Positions 1 to 9,009 are shown, counted from the stretch's first letter. The stretch: 64,000 bases of DNA from Ovoidimarina sp038744785 (GCA_038744785.1 JBCDLX010000017.1:1-64000), one strand, 5' to 3'. Made by a program: numbers and translations. The notes: a model not told the origin generated them from the letters alone.

Positions 1-954
1 CGCCTGCATATCCGCCACCCATTTGTCATAGACGGGCTGGGCCAGTTCGCGCCAGCGGGCCGTTTCTTCCTCGCTGATCGTTATGATGTTGTTCCCCAGT
101 TCCTCGGCGATGTCACGCGCCGGACCGTCCGACGCCGCCTGGGTGACCCCGGCGAAAATCGAAAAATCCAAACCGGAGTTATCGTCGATCACCTTCTTAA
201 GGTCATCTGGAAGAGCGTCGTACTTCGCTTTGTTCATCGCAAGGACAAACGTGATATTATAGATCGCCGGGCCCTCGAACTCGGTGTGGTTGTCGACGAG
301 TTCAGGAACCTTGAGCGCAGTTGTAACTTCCCATGGGATCGCGGCGCCGTCGATCACGCCCTTGGACAGGCCTTCGGGGATTTGCGTTACCGGCATTCCG
401 ACCGACGTGGCGCCGAGTTCGTCCAACAGCTGGGTGACCATCCGCGACGCACCGCGGATCTTCAGGCCACGCAGATCATCAGGCGTTTCTACGGGTTCGC
501 TGGTGTGAAGCATCCCGGGCCCATGGACCCAAGTCCCAAGGATGTGGACGTCCTTGAAGTCAGTGTCTTTCATATGCGTTTCGAACATCTGCCAATAGGC
601 CGACGACGCGGCGCCTGCGTCAGCCGTCATGAACGGAAGTTCGAACACCTCTGCGCGCGGAAACCGGCCTGGTGTAAACCCATTCACGCCCCAGACAATG
701 TCAGCTACCCCGTCAATGGCCTGATCAATCAATTGGGGCGGCGTGCCACCAAGCTGCATCGACGGAAACCGCTGGATCTCGATCCGGCCGTCTGACGCGT
801 CCTCGATTGCGTCGGCCCAGACATCGAGGACCAGCTTCGGCACATTCGCCTGCGGTGGCAGGAACTGATGCAGCTTCAACGTCACGTCTTGGGCAGCTGC
901 GGGTAAGGCGGTGGCGGCCAGGACAAGGCCCAGCACTATTCTACGATTTATCAT
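1..954 (-). CDS. TRAP transporter solute-binding protein, DctP family (3' end cut by window)
   Basis: Periplasmic receptor of a TRAP importer that would capture an organic acid and hand it to DctQ/DctM membrane subunits. The first 318 codons are visible; the C-terminus lies beyond base 1. The start ATG (952-954) opens a Sec signal peptide, MINRRIVLGLVLAATALPAAAQ, with an Ala-rich cleavage site near residue 22. The mature part shows DctP-family features: LKLHQFLPP at the N-terminus, the ligand-arginine region LRGLKIRG, then PVTQIPEGLSKGVIDGA and the central NKAKYDALPDDLKKVID helix. It lies 168 bp downstream of the monooxygenase gene on the same strand, so it may carry the aromatic substrate of that pathway. 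That substrate assignment is inference; the family call is firm. Confidence 0.85.
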   Translation of the reverse strand, partial: MINRRIVLGLVLAATALPAAAQDVTLKLHQFLPPQANVPKLVLDVWADAIEDASDGRIEIQRFPSMQLGGTPPQLIDQAIDGVADIVWGVNGFTPGRFPRAEVFELPFMTADAGAASSAYWQMFETHMKDTDFKDVHILGTWVHGPGMLHTSEPVETPDDLRGLKIRGASRMVTQLLDELGATSVGMPVTQIPEGLSKGVIDGAAIPWEVTTALKVPELVDNHTEFEGPAIYNITFVLAMNKAKYDALPDDLKKVIDDNSGLDFSIFAGVTQAASDGPARDIAEELGNNIITISEEETARWRELAQPVYDKWVADMQA

Positions 955-1122
955 GCGGTCCTCCCTGACCGACAAGAGCGTGGTTCCACGCCCGTTAGGT
1001 TTTAGCCGACTTCGCGTCGTCTGTTATCGATTCTCGCCCCGGATGTTACGCGACTTCCCGGTATGGGAAAGCGCGATTGCAGCGGTTTAATCCGCCCTTT
1101 TATTAGCCGACCGTCCGGTTGG

Positions 1123-2331
1123 TCATACATTGACTGCATCCGACTGGCAAGCCGTTTCCATTGCTTCTTTGTGGCCATAAAGCCATCCCAGCGTGTCATA
1201 CCAATCGTTCGGTGACTTTGCCCGCATCACACTGTCCCGCAGAGCAGCATGTGCGCCACCCGGGTGATAGACGTGGTGGCCAATCTCGCGCGACTGAAGT
1301 TGTACCCGCGCGGTCCGCAACCGTCGACGGTCTGCATAGGCGGAAAGCGCGGCGGGAACCTCATCTCCCTTGCCCAACTCATCGGACAGCGCCACGGCAT
1401 CTTCCATCGCCATGCAGGCGCCTTGCGCAAAATACTGCAGCATTGGGTGCGCGGCATCGCCCAACAGCGCCACGCGGCCCTCGGTCCACCGAAGATGCGG
1501 TTCGCGGTCACATAGCACCCAAAGCCTCCAATCCCGCCCCATCTCGATGACCTGGCGGATCTTAGGCGAGACATTTTCGAAACCGCGCCGCACCTCATCG
1601 CGGGGCACCGGCTTTCCGGCAACCGGTTCCGGCGCATCGTTGTGGTAGGTCACAACAAGGTTGAACTCTGTCCAGCCCGACAGGGGGTAATGCACGATAT
1701 GACAGCGCGGACCGGCCCAAAGCGTGGCTGCATTCCACCGAAGGTCGGCTGGCATCTGCGCAGCGGGGATCACGGATCTGTAGGTGGTATGGCCCGAAAC
1801 GCGCGGCGGCCCATCGCGAACAAGGCGCTGGCGGACGCGAGACCAAAGCCCGTCCGCGCCGATCAGCGCACGGCCCTCGATCCGTCCGCCGTCTTCGAGG
1901 ATCGCGATCGCGGCGGCGCCGGTCTGATCGTAATCGGCAACAGCTGCGCTAGTCCGAAGCTCTACCAGCGGGTGGGCGCGGCAGGCATCTAGAAACACCT
2001 TATGCAAGGCGCCACGGTGGACGACCGCATAGGGGTTGCCGAACCGGGCACGGAAATCTTGATCGAGCGGGATGTGGCAAATTTCTTCGGCAGACAGCGC
2101 ATCCATCAGTCGAAGCGCGTCGACATAGACAGCCATCTTCCGCGCCGCATCGCCTACGCCCAACGCGTCAAAGGCATGGAACGCATTCGGACCGAGCTGG
2201 ATCCCCGCCCCGATCTCGCCCAGTTGCGATGCCTTTTCGAGCACAAGCGAAGGCAGGCCCCGTTGCGCAAGGCCAATCGCGGTCGCCAGGCCACCGATGC
2301 CACCGCCCGCGATCAGAACGCGGTCACTCAC
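1123..2331 (-). CDS. FAD-dependent monooxygenase, probable 3-hydroxybenzoate 6-hydroxylase or salicylate hydroxylase type
   Basis: Flavin-dependent aromatic hydroxylase of 402 residues. An N-terminal Rossmann motif (VLIAGGGIGGLATAIGLAQ, residues 5-23), a mid-protein GADGLWSRVR motif and a C-terminal GDAAHPMLQYFAQGACMAMED segment are the three FAD/NADH-binding signatures of group A hydroxylases. It starts at GTG with GTGA overlapping the stop of the upstream gentisate dioxygenase gene, so the two are translationally coupled. Hydroxylation of 3-hydroxybenzoate (or a 5-position hydroxylation of salicylate) would supply gentisate to that neighbour. The exact substrate cannot be read from sequence; 3-hydroxybenzoate 6-hydroxylase is my preferred call from context. 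Confidence 0.82.
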   Translation of the reverse strand: MSDRVLIAGGGIGGLATAIGLAQRGLPSLVLEKASQLGEIGAGIQLGPNAFHAFDALGVGDAARKMAVYVDALRLMDALSAEEICHIPLDQDFRARFGNPYAVVHRGALHKVFLDACRAHPLVELRTSAAVADYDQTGAAAIAILEDGGRIEGRALIGADGLWSRVRQRLVRDGPPRVSGHTTYRSVIPAAQMPADLRWNAATLWAGPRCHIVHYPLSGWTEFNLVVTYHNDAPEPVAGKPVPRDEVRRGFENVSPKIRQVIEMGRDWRLWVLCDREPHLRWTEGRVALLGDAAHPMLQYFAQGACMAMEDAVALSDELGKGDEVPAALSAYADRRRLRTARVQLQSREIGHHVYHPGGAHAALRDSVMRAKSPNDWYDTLGWLYGHKEAMETACQSDAVNV

Positions 2332-3359
2332 CGAGGACGCTCTTCATAATATCCCAGCTTCTCCTGCAAGGGACGGTCATGAACACGGATCAGGTAGGCA
2401 TCGGTGTCGGTCCGGTGGTCGAGATCAGCGAAGACCGGCGCGGTGAAGGTGTCTTTAGGGCCCCAGGCGATTGTTTCGCCATTTATGGTCGTCTGGCCAT
2501 GCCCCTCGATCACGTGAAACGCGCAAGAAGATGACCGGCGCGGCGGCGCATGGTCCGATCCCTTTGCAAGCCGCATCGCTGTGAACCCCATCACCGGAAG
2601 CACATCCTGCCCAGTTTCCGGGTTGATATAGTCAAGCTCCGCAGGGCCGTCTGCGTAGGGCGCCATCGCATCCAGCGCCGCGCGCGTCCGCGACCAGGGG
2701 TACCTGACCTGAGGATAGCGCGGGCGCGGGCCGTTGCCGTTCCGTGACGGCGCAAGCCCGGCTGCCCGGTATTCGACCTGGCTGGCATCGGGGCGGTTAT
2801 TTTGGGCCTGAAGCGCGCCTTCCTCGGCGTAGGAGCCCTCAAGATAAACAAATAGCGGCAGGTCCAACGCATCGAGCCAAATCACAGGTTCGTCCCCATC
2901 GTGCCCGTGATCGTGCCAGTCGCCCCCGGGTGTCAGCACGAGATCGCCCTCTTCCATCGGAAGCTTTTCGCCTTGGACCACAGTGTACCCGCCCGCGCCC
3001 TCGACGATGATGCGCGCTGCAGACGGCGTATGTTTATGAGCAGGCGCGCTTTCCCCCGGCAACAGCAATTGAAGTCCCAGGTAGATCGAGGATGTCGCTT
3101 GCATCGCACCGGTCCCGCGCCCTGGATCGGACAGCACCAGAACACGGCGCTCGGCCTTCTCTACCGGAGTAAGCGCGCCCGCGCGCATCAAAAGCGGCCT
3201 GACGTCACCATAGACCCAATGACCCGGCCCTGTGACGGGCTGCGGTGCACCATGCGGCAGGACATTGCGCATCATTGGCCAAAGCGGTGCCACCCCTGCA
3301 GCGGTCATTGCCGCACGATAGTCTTCTGGAAGCTCTTCTAGTGTTCCAAGCTCGGTCAT
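2328..3359 (-). CDS. Gentisate 1,2-dioxygenase
   Basis: Fe(II)-dependent bicupin that opens the gentisate ring to maleylpyruvate. I place the start at ATG 3357-3359 (MTELGTLEEL, 343 residues) because a strong GGAGG lies about 8 nt upstream; a longer frame from 3386 has no such site. The N-terminal cupin shows LLLPGESAPAHKHTPSA and EGAGGYTVVQGE, with the metal-binding His pair in HKH, followed by LTPGGDWHDHGHDG. The second cupin (CAFHVIEGHGQTTINGE) is the degenerate half typical of this family. It is the first gene of the unit, and the downstream monooxygenase overlaps its stop. No maleylpyruvate isomerase or fumarylpyruvate hydrolase is seen inside the window, so the pathway must finish elsewhere. 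Confidence 0.88.
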   Translation of the reverse strand: MTELGTLEELPEDYRAAMTAAGVAPLWPMMRNVLPHGAPQPVTGPGHWVYGDVRPLLMRAGALTPVEKAERRVLVLSDPGRGTGAMQATSSIYLGLQLLLPGESAPAHKHTPSAARIIVEGAGGYTVVQGEKLPMEEGDLVLTPGGDWHDHGHDGDEPVIWLDALDLPLFVYLEGSYAEEGALQAQNNRPDASQVEYRAAGLAPSRNGNGPRPRYPQVRYPWSRTRAALDAMAPYADGPAELDYINPETGQDVLPVMGFTAMRLAKGSDHAPPRRSSSCAFHVIEGHGQTTINGETIAWGPKDTFTAPVFADLDHRTDTDAYLIRVHDRPLQEKLGYYEERPR

Positions 3360-3494
3360 CGGGTATCCTCCCTCCCGGTCCGGCATTTAGTAAGTACAAA
3401 TATCGTTTTCCTGTCAAACCCAATCGCATCAAGCGACATGTTGCCCCCGAGGTGCGTTTGCGGGAAGTTCGGGCGACATGCGCCAAAGCCTTGA

Positions 3495-4115
3495 ATGAAA
3501 CCTGACCCTGACTTGTCCCGCGTCCTGGCCTGTCGCCAATGTGACGCGCTCTATCCCGGCGCTCCGCCTTTGCCAGGCGAGCGGGCGGAATGCCCGCGCT
3601 GTCATGCCGTGATCGCCGCGCCCCGCAGACAGGCTGGGATTTGGATCATCGTGGTGTCTTTTGGGATCCTTGTCCTTGCGGGTCTGGCGATGTTCCTGCC
3701 GTTTCTGTCGATCCGTCGATTTGCGATTGGCAACACCGTATCGCTGTTCGACACGGTTGCCTTCTTCGCACCGGGCGGGCTGGCGATCCTCGTGTCGGGC
3801 CTTGTGCTTGGCGTACCTCTCACACGCGCGGTGATAAACCTTTACGTTCTCGGCCCCCTCGTGGCGGGCCGGGCGCCAGCCTTTCAGGCGAGCAGGGCTT
3901 TCCTGATAAGTGAACGTCTTCGCCCCTTCGCCATGGCCGAGATCTTCGTAATCGGGTGCGCAATTGCGCTTGCCAAACTTGGGAGTTTCGCCCGTGTCGA
4001 GATCGGTCCCGCGTTTTGGATTTTTGGCGGCATGGCCGCATTGACGGTTCTTGTGGACCGCATGACGTGCAGTTGGACGATATGGAACGCGCTAGACCAG
4101 ACCACCCGATCCTGA
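3495..4115 (+). CDS. PqiA-domain membrane protein (first half of a split PqiA)
   Basis: Integral inner-membrane protein of 206 residues. It begins with a zinc-ribbon, CRQCD at residues 13-17 and CPRCH at 33-37, followed by about four hydrophobic segments (IWIIVVSFGILVLAGLAMFL, then VAFFAPGGLAILVSGLVLGV and two more). This is one PqiA repeat; E. coli PqiA (about 417 residues) carries two repeats in one chain. PqiA proteins act with MCE proteins (PqiB) in transport of lipids across the envelope. The next gene overlaps this one by 34 bp and encodes the second repeat. No MCE gene follows, which is unusual. Confidence 0.82.
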   Translation: MKPDPDLSRVLACRQCDALYPGAPPLPGERAECPRCHAVIAAPRRQAGIWIIVVSFGILVLAGLAMFLPFLSIRRFAIGNTVSLFDTVAFFAPGGLAILVSGLVLGVPLTRAVINLYVLGPLVAGRAPAFQASRAFLISERLRPFAMAEIFVIGCAIALAKLGSFARVEIGPAFWIFGGMAALTVLVDRMTCSWTIWNALDQTTRS

Positions 4116-4717
4116 CCGCGCGCGAGGCCGGTCTGGTATCGTGCAAGCGCTGCGCCCGCGTCTGGCCCATTGCGACAGAGCGATGCGGTCGCTGCGGTAG
4201 CAAGCTGGCGTCGCGTGTTCCCTACAGCTTGGCGCGTGTTTCCCTGTGGCTCGCCGCTGGGATCGCCGCCTACATTCCCGCCAACCTCTTTCCGATCCTC
4301 AGATCGCGGCGGCTGTTTTTCACCGACGAGGTGACAATACTTGGCAGCATTGTCGAGCTGTTTCAATCCGGGGCATTTGGCCTCGCAGCAATCATTCTGA
4401 CGGCAAGCGTGGTGATCCCGATCGCGAAATTCGCGGCAATCGGCGCCTTGGCCCTATCGGTCGGGCGCAGACACGCCTTGTCGCCTGCCCGGCGGCATCT
4501 TCTTTACGAGGCGGTCGAACTGATTGGGCGGTGGTCAATGATCGACGTCTTTGTCGTGGCCCTTCTTGCAGCCCTGGTCCGGCTCAGTGTGCTTGCAGAA
4601 ATCGTGCCGGGGCCTGCGAGCTTTGCATTCGCGCTGAGCGTGCTGTGCACGATGATGGCGGCCCGCGCGTTCGACCCGCGTCTTCTGTGGGACAGACCCG
4701 AACCCAAAAAGAGCTAG
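4082..4717 (+). CDS. PqiA-domain membrane protein (second half of a split PqiA)
   Basis: Second PqiA repeat, 211 residues from ATG 4082. A longer frame exists upstream but runs inside the preceding gene and is not hydrophobic. The protein has its own zinc ribbon (CKRCARVWP and CGRCGSKL near residues 20-38) and about four membrane segments, including VSLWLAAGIAAYIPANLFPIL, whose PANLFPIL stretch is characteristic of PqiA. The 34-bp overlap with the first half points to coupled translation and a heterodimer replacing the fused E. coli protein. The downstream neighbours encode a choline importer and are probably a separate unit. Confidence 0.82.
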   Translation: MERARPDHPILTAREAGLVSCKRCARVWPIATERCGRCGSKLASRVPYSLARVSLWLAAGIAAYIPANLFPILRSRRLFFTDEVTILGSIVELFQSGAFGLAAIILTASVVIPIAKFAAIGALALSVGRRHALSPARRHLLYEAVELIGRWSMIDVFVVALLAALVRLSVLAEIVPGPASFAFALSVLCTMMAARAFDPRLLWDRPEPKKS

Positions 4718-4792
4718 GGCGCGTCCTTTTCAATCCTTTGCGAAACAGGATAGGTTTGCGGCAAACAAAGACAAAACAATGGGAGAGCCTCC

Positions 4793-5719
4793 ATGAAGTT
4801 CAAAACAACCCTATCTGCGCTTGCCATGGCAACCGTCGCCGGCGCGGCCTGGGCCGACTGCGATACCGTAACCTTTTCGGATGTTGGCTGGACCGATATC
4901 ACCGCGACGACCGCGGCCACGACCGTTGTGCTGGAGGCGTTGGGGTACGACACCGATATCAAGGTTCTTTCGGTCCCCGTCACATATACGTCGCTTGCGT
5001 CCGGCGACATCGACGTCTTCCTTGGCAACTGGATGCCGACGATGGAGGCTGACATCGCGCCCTACCGTGAAGCTGGCACTGTCGACACCGTTCGCGCCAA
5101 TCTGGAAGGCGCAAAGTACACGCTTGCTGTGAACAAGGCGGCGGCCGATCTGGGGATCGCGGATTTCGCCGACATCGCGGCACAGGCCGACGCGCTAGAG
5201 GGCAAAATCTATGGGATCGAACCCGGCAACGACGGCAATCGTCTGATCCAATCCATGATCGATGGCAACTCTTTTGACCTGTCGGATTTCGAAGTTGTCG
5301 AAAGCTCCGAACAAGGGATGCTGGCTCAGGTCGCGCGCGCTGACCGTCGCGGAGAGCCGGTCGTGTTTCTTGGATGGGAACCCCATCCGATGAACGCAAA
5401 CTTCGAGATGTCCTATCTGACCGGTGGCGACGACTACTTCGGTCCCAATCTGGGCGGGGCAACTGTTTATACCAACACGTCTGCCGGATTTGCCGACACC
5501 TGCCCGAACCTTGGCAAGTTCCTGAATAACCTTGAGTTTTCGCTCGCGATGGAAAACGAGATCATGGGCGCGATCCTGGACGACGGCAAAGAACCGGCGG
5601 AGGCCGCAAAAGAATGGATCGCCGCGAATGCCGGTGCGCTCGACGCCTGGCTGGACGGCGTCACGACAAAGGATGAAGGCGACGCGCTTGCGGCCGTCAA
5701 GGCCGCCATCGTCCAGTAA
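4793..5719 (+). CDS. choX: Choline ABC transporter, periplasmic choline-binding protein
   Basis: Periplasmic receptor for choline uptake, 308 residues with a signal peptide ending AWADC. As I recall the ligand residues of Sinorhizobium meliloti ChoX (Trp43, Asp45, Trp90, Tyr119, Asn156, Trp205), every one is present here at a constant offset of -10: Trp33, Asp35, Trp80, Tyr109, Asn146, Trp195 (motifs GWTD, GNWMP, AKYT, GNDGN, GWEPHP). That makes choline, rather than glycine betaine, the likely ligand. A GGGAGAG ribosome site precedes the ATG. The permease and ATPase genes follow after a hairpin. No betaine-synthesis genes (betA/betB) or BetI lie in the window. Confidence 0.92.
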   Translation: MKFKTTLSALAMATVAGAAWADCDTVTFSDVGWTDITATTAATTVVLEALGYDTDIKVLSVPVTYTSLASGDIDVFLGNWMPTMEADIAPYREAGTVDTVRANLEGAKYTLAVNKAAADLGIADFADIAAQADALEGKIYGIEPGNDGNRLIQSMIDGNSFDLSDFEVVESSEQGMLAQVARADRRGEPVVFLGWEPHPMNANFEMSYLTGGDDYFGPNLGGATVYTNTSAGFADTCPNLGKFLNNLEFSLAMENEIMGAILDDGKEPAEAAKEWIAANAGALDAWLDGVTTKDEGDALAAVKAAIVQ

Positions 5720-5735
5720 GCCAATCGAAATCGGC

Positions 5736-5764
5736 AGACCGGGCGGATCGTTTTCGCCCGGTCT
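5736..5764 (+). promoter_or_regulatory. Intercistronic hairpin between choX and choW
   Basis: A perfect 10-bp stem (AGACCGGGCG / CGCCCGGTCT) with a 9-nt loop lies 17 bp after the choX stop and 30 bp before choW. There is no long U-run (TTCTG follows), so it is more likely an mRNA-stabilising or partial-termination element that gives more binding protein than permease. Such elements are common after binding-protein genes in ABC operons; the role here is inferred. Confidence 0.7.
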
Positions 5765-5794
5765 TCTGTATCCAAATGACAGGACCGGACGCCC

Positions 5795-6628
5795 ATGGAG
5801 TGGTTGACCGAAACGAAGATCCCCGTCGGCGCGGCGGCCCGGAATTTCTTTGATTGGCTCCAGATCAACGGGGCTTGGTTCTTTGACGGTATTGCGGATG
5901 CCGGCGAAGCGCTGATCGATGCGATTTTATGGTGCCTTCAGACACCACACCCGCTCGTCATCGTAGCGTTTTTCGTGGCCCTGACCTGGGTCCTGCAGCG
6001 CAGCTGGAAGACGTGTCTTCTGATCCTTGCGGGCTTTCTGTTCATTCTGAACCAGGGATATTGGGAAGAGACCACCGAAAGCTTGACGCTCGTTCTGTCG
6101 GCGTGTGTTGTCTGTATGGGCGTGGGCGTGCCAATCGGTATCGCCGCAGCGCACCGGCCACGGCTATACGCCGCGATGCGGCCGGTTCTGGACTTAATGC
6201 AAACGCTGCCGACGTTTGTCTACCTGATCCCAGCAATTGTCTTCTTTGGAATTGGTATGGTGCCCGGGCTTCTGGCGACTGTGATCTTCGTTGTGCCTGC
6301 ACCGATCCGGTTGACCTACCTTGGCGTTTCGTCGACCCCGACCCCGCTTTTGGAGGCTGCCCGCGCCTTTGGTGCGACACCCCGCCAGACGCTTTGGAAG
6401 GTCGAGCTTCCCTACGCATTCCCGCAGATCATGGCCGGTCTGAACCAGACGATTATGCTGTCTTTGTCGATGGTGGTAATCGCCGCCCTCGTTGGCGCGG
6501 ACGGGTTGGGCGTACCGGTCGTGCGCGCCCTAAACCAGGTCAACACCGCGCTAGGATTTGAAAGCGGGTTCATCATCGTCGTGGTCGCGATCATGCTGGA
6601 CCGGATGCTTCGGGTCGAACGCTCATGA
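5795..6628 (+). CDS. choW: Choline ABC transporter, permease
   Basis: Inner-membrane permease of 277 residues, of the OpuAB/ProW type. After an amphipathic N-terminus come about six membrane segments (PLVIVAFFVALTWVLQ, CLLILAGFLFILNQGY, SLTLVLSACVVCMGVGVPIGI and others). The EAA-loop that docks on the ATPase is visible as LLEAARAFGATPRQTLWKVELPYAFPQI, with the conserved EAAxxxG-type spacing. Its last codons overlap the choV start (ATGA), so the two subunits are coupled. Substrate assignment rests on the adjacent ChoX. Confidence 0.9.
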   Translation: MEWLTETKIPVGAAARNFFDWLQINGAWFFDGIADAGEALIDAILWCLQTPHPLVIVAFFVALTWVLQRSWKTCLLILAGFLFILNQGYWEETTESLTLVLSACVVCMGVGVPIGIAAAHRPRLYAAMRPVLDLMQTLPTFVYLIPAIVFFGIGMVPGLLATVIFVVPAPIRLTYLGVSSTPTPLLEAARAFGATPRQTLWKVELPYAFPQIMAGLNQTIMLSLSMVVIAALVGADGLGVPVVRALNQVNTALGFESGFIIVVVAIMLDRMLRVERS

Positions 6629-7677
6629 CCCGCACCGCCGTAGAATTTCGCAACGTTTCCATCGTGTTTGGCGATACTCCGGCCAAAGCGCTTCCCCTGA
6701 TGGATAAGGGCCAGAGCCGGGCAGAGGTTCAGGCAGCGTGCGGTCAGACACTTGGCGTCCACGATTGTACGCTAGCGGTCGACGAAGGCGAGATCCTTGT
6801 GCTTATGGGGCTGTCGGGGTCGGGCAAATCGACGCTTCTGCGCGCCGTGAATGCCCTGAACCCGGTCGTCCGAGGCGCGGTCCATCTGCGCGAGGGCGAC
6901 GAGATGGTCGATGTCACACATGCCCCCGCGAACGTTTTGCGCCGTCTGCGGCTGTCGAGCGTGGCCATGGTGTTTCAGCAATTCGGCCTTTTGCCCTGGC
7001 GAACGGTGCGTGAAAACGTTGTCTTCGGGCTGGAACTTGGCGGTATGGCTGCGCGCGAACGAACCGCCAAGGCTGACGAGCAGCTGGCCCTGGTCGGCCT
7101 TTCCGATTGGGCGGACCGCAAAGTCAGTGATCTGTCAGGTGGCATGCAACAGCGCGTCGGGCTCGCCCGCGCCTTTGCAACGGACGCTCCGATCCTTCTG
7201 ATGGATGAACCCTTTTCAGCGCTCGACCCGCTTATCAGAACCCGGCTGCAGGACGAACTACTGGAACTGCAACAAAGACTTAAACGCACGATCGTCTTTG
7301 TTTCCCACGATCTGGACGAGGCCTTTAAGATCGGCAACCGGATTGCGATTATGGAAGGCGGGCGGATCGTCCAATGTGGAACACCGCAGGACATTTTCAC
7401 CAATCCGGCGAACGACTATGTTGCTGATTTCGTGGCACATATGAATCCGCTCGGCGTGTTGTGTGCACGCGATATGACCGAACCGGCGGCCGCAGACCTT
7501 CCCGTCGTCGTGGATGCCGCGACACCAGTGAACGAGATCATGGACCGCCTGGACGACCAAACCCCGGCCATTGGTGTCACCGACGGCGGCACGCTGGTCG
7601 GACAAGTCACACGCGACACGGTGCTCGCCAAACTCGTTAATCCGCGCGGGTCGCCGGCGGGGTATCGAGAGCAGTAG
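6625..7677 (+). CDS. choV: Choline ABC transporter, ATP-binding subunit
   Basis: ATPase of 350 residues that energises the choline importer. Walker A is GLSGSGKST, the signature is LSGGMQQRVGLARAF, Walker B is ILLMDEPFSALDP and the switch His lies in FVSHDLDEA. An N-terminal extension of about 50 residues before Walker A and a C-terminal tail resembling a single CBS-like module (TPAIGVTDGGTLVGQVTRDTVL) are typical of ProV/OpuAA-type ATPases, where the CBS part can sense ionic strength. Only one such module is present here, so osmotic control may be weak or absent. It overlaps choW by 4 bp and ends the operon. Confidence 0.9.
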   Translation: MTRTAVEFRNVSIVFGDTPAKALPLMDKGQSRAEVQAACGQTLGVHDCTLAVDEGEILVLMGLSGSGKSTLLRAVNALNPVVRGAVHLREGDEMVDVTHAPANVLRRLRLSSVAMVFQQFGLLPWRTVRENVVFGLELGGMAARERTAKADEQLALVGLSDWADRKVSDLSGGMQQRVGLARAFATDAPILLMDEPFSALDPLIRTRLQDELLELQQRLKRTIVFVSHDLDEAFKIGNRIAIMEGGRIVQCGTPQDIFTNPANDYVADFVAHMNPLGVLCARDMTEPAAADLPVVVDAATPVNEIMDRLDDQTPAIGVTDGGTLVGQVTRDTVLAKLVNPRGSPAGYREQ

Positions 7678-7779
7678 ATTTATCGGCGGAGACCGTCGAA
7701 AGCGACATGCGCGCGTCGATTAAGGCAAAGACTTCGAACGCGGCGAGATCACATTGGGGCGAACCCAAGGCTTGACCCG

Positions 7780-9009
7780 ATGCGCCTGCTGATTTCGTTC
7801 GCTGCCCTCTTTCTATCCGTCATCATGCTTCAGCTTGGTTCGGGCGGCATTGCGCCCCTTGATGCAATCTCGGGCCTCGATCTTGGCTTCACCCGGGCCG
7901 AGATCGGCCTTCTGGGTTCGGCGCATTTCGTGGGATTCTTCATCGGTTGCTGGTGGGCACCGCGGGTGATGGGTCAAGTTGGCCTCAGCCGCGCGTTTGC
8001 CGCCTTCACCGCTGCCGGAACAATCGGGATCATGGCCCACATGATGCTGGTCCATCCGCTGGCCTGGGCGGGGATGCGGGTCTTGTCGGGTTTCTGCATC
8101 GCGGGCTGCTACACCATTATCGAAAGCTGGCTTCAGGCCAAGGTCACGAACGAAACGCGGGGCCGGACAATGGCAGTCTACCGCGTGGTCGATATCGGCG
8201 GCTCTCTCGCGGCGCAGCTTGTCATCAGCGTGCTCGAACCGGCCTCTTATGTCGCCTATAACCTCCTGGCCATCGTTTGCTGTGCCGCACTGCTTCCGCT
8301 AACGCTCACGACCGTCAAACAACCCGAAATTCCTGCCGCACCGCGGCTAAGACCCGCACTTGCCTGGACACGCTCGCCCCTTGCAGCCGTCGGCGTGGTG
8401 GTCGCCGGACTGACCACCGCAGCCTACCGGATGGTGGGGCCGGTTTACGGGGTCGAGGTGGGCCTGTCGACGGACCAGATTGCCTGGTTTCTGGCCGCCT
8501 TTGTCCTGGGCGGTGCGCTCGCACAATACCCCGCCGGCTGGCTTGCAGACCGGTTTGACCGGCGGTGGGTGCTGATCTGGCTGTCCATCGGTGGGATTGC
8601 GGGATCCGGCGTCACGCTGCTTCTCTCTGGCGCGGGGCCCGGGGCAGTGATCCTATCCTCTGGGATCTTCGGTTTTGTGACATTCCCGGTCTACTCGGTG
8701 TCGACCGCGCACGCACATGACTTTGCCGAAAGCCACGAACGGATCGAACTCTCAGCCGCGCTTGTGTTTCTTTACGCTATCGGCGCGATCGCTTCGCCTT
8801 ATATTTCGTCTGTGCTGATCGAGGTGTTTGGCCCCGAAGCGATGCTTGTATTCATGGCGTTGGCCCACGCCGCCCTGATCGGATTTGGGTTGATCCGAAT
8901 GCGTGCGCGCCCCGCGGTCGAGGATCGAACCCGCTACATCTATGCACCGCGCACCTCGTTCCTGATCGGCCGACTTCTTGGTCTAAGCCGCGAACAAAAG
9001 GACGATTAG
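7780..9009 (+). CDS. MFS transporter, YcaD-like
   Basis: Major facilitator superfamily protein of 409 residues with about 12 predicted membrane segments. The MFS loop 2-3 region is degenerate, but the second-half equivalent is clear in AGWLADRFDRRWV. The general resemblance (GLDLGFTRAEIGLLGSAHFVGFFIGC; CYTIIESWLQAKVTNETRGRTMAVYR) is to the YcaD/TsgA-like group of unknown substrate. It is 102 bp downstream of choV and may be transcribed separately. The C-terminus ends in a charged cytoplasmic tail. I cannot assign a substrate. Confidence 0.8.
   Translation: MRLLISFAALFLSVIMLQLGSGGIAPLDAISGLDLGFTRAEIGLLGSAHFVGFFIGCWWAPRVMGQVGLSRAFAAFTAAGTIGIMAHMMLVHPLAWAGMRVLSGFCIAGCYTIIESWLQAKVTNETRGRTMAVYRVVDIGGSLAAQLVISVLEPASYVAYNLLAIVCCAALLPLTLTTVKQPEIPAAPRLRPALAWTRSPLAAVGVVVAGLTTAAYRMVGPVYGVEVGLSTDQIAWFLAAFVLGGALAQYPAGWLADRFDRRWVLIWLSIGGIAGSGVTLLLSGAGPGAVILSSGIFGFVTFPVYSVSTAHAHDFAESHERIELSAALVFLYAIGAIASPYISSVLIEVFGPEAMLVFMALAHAALIGFGLIRMRARPAVEDRTRYIYAPRTSFLIGRLLGLSREQKDD

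Noticed and set aside
286..795. Plus-strand open frame of 169 codons
   Set aside because: It is the antisense shadow of the TRAP receptor gene, which has a signal peptide and family motifs.
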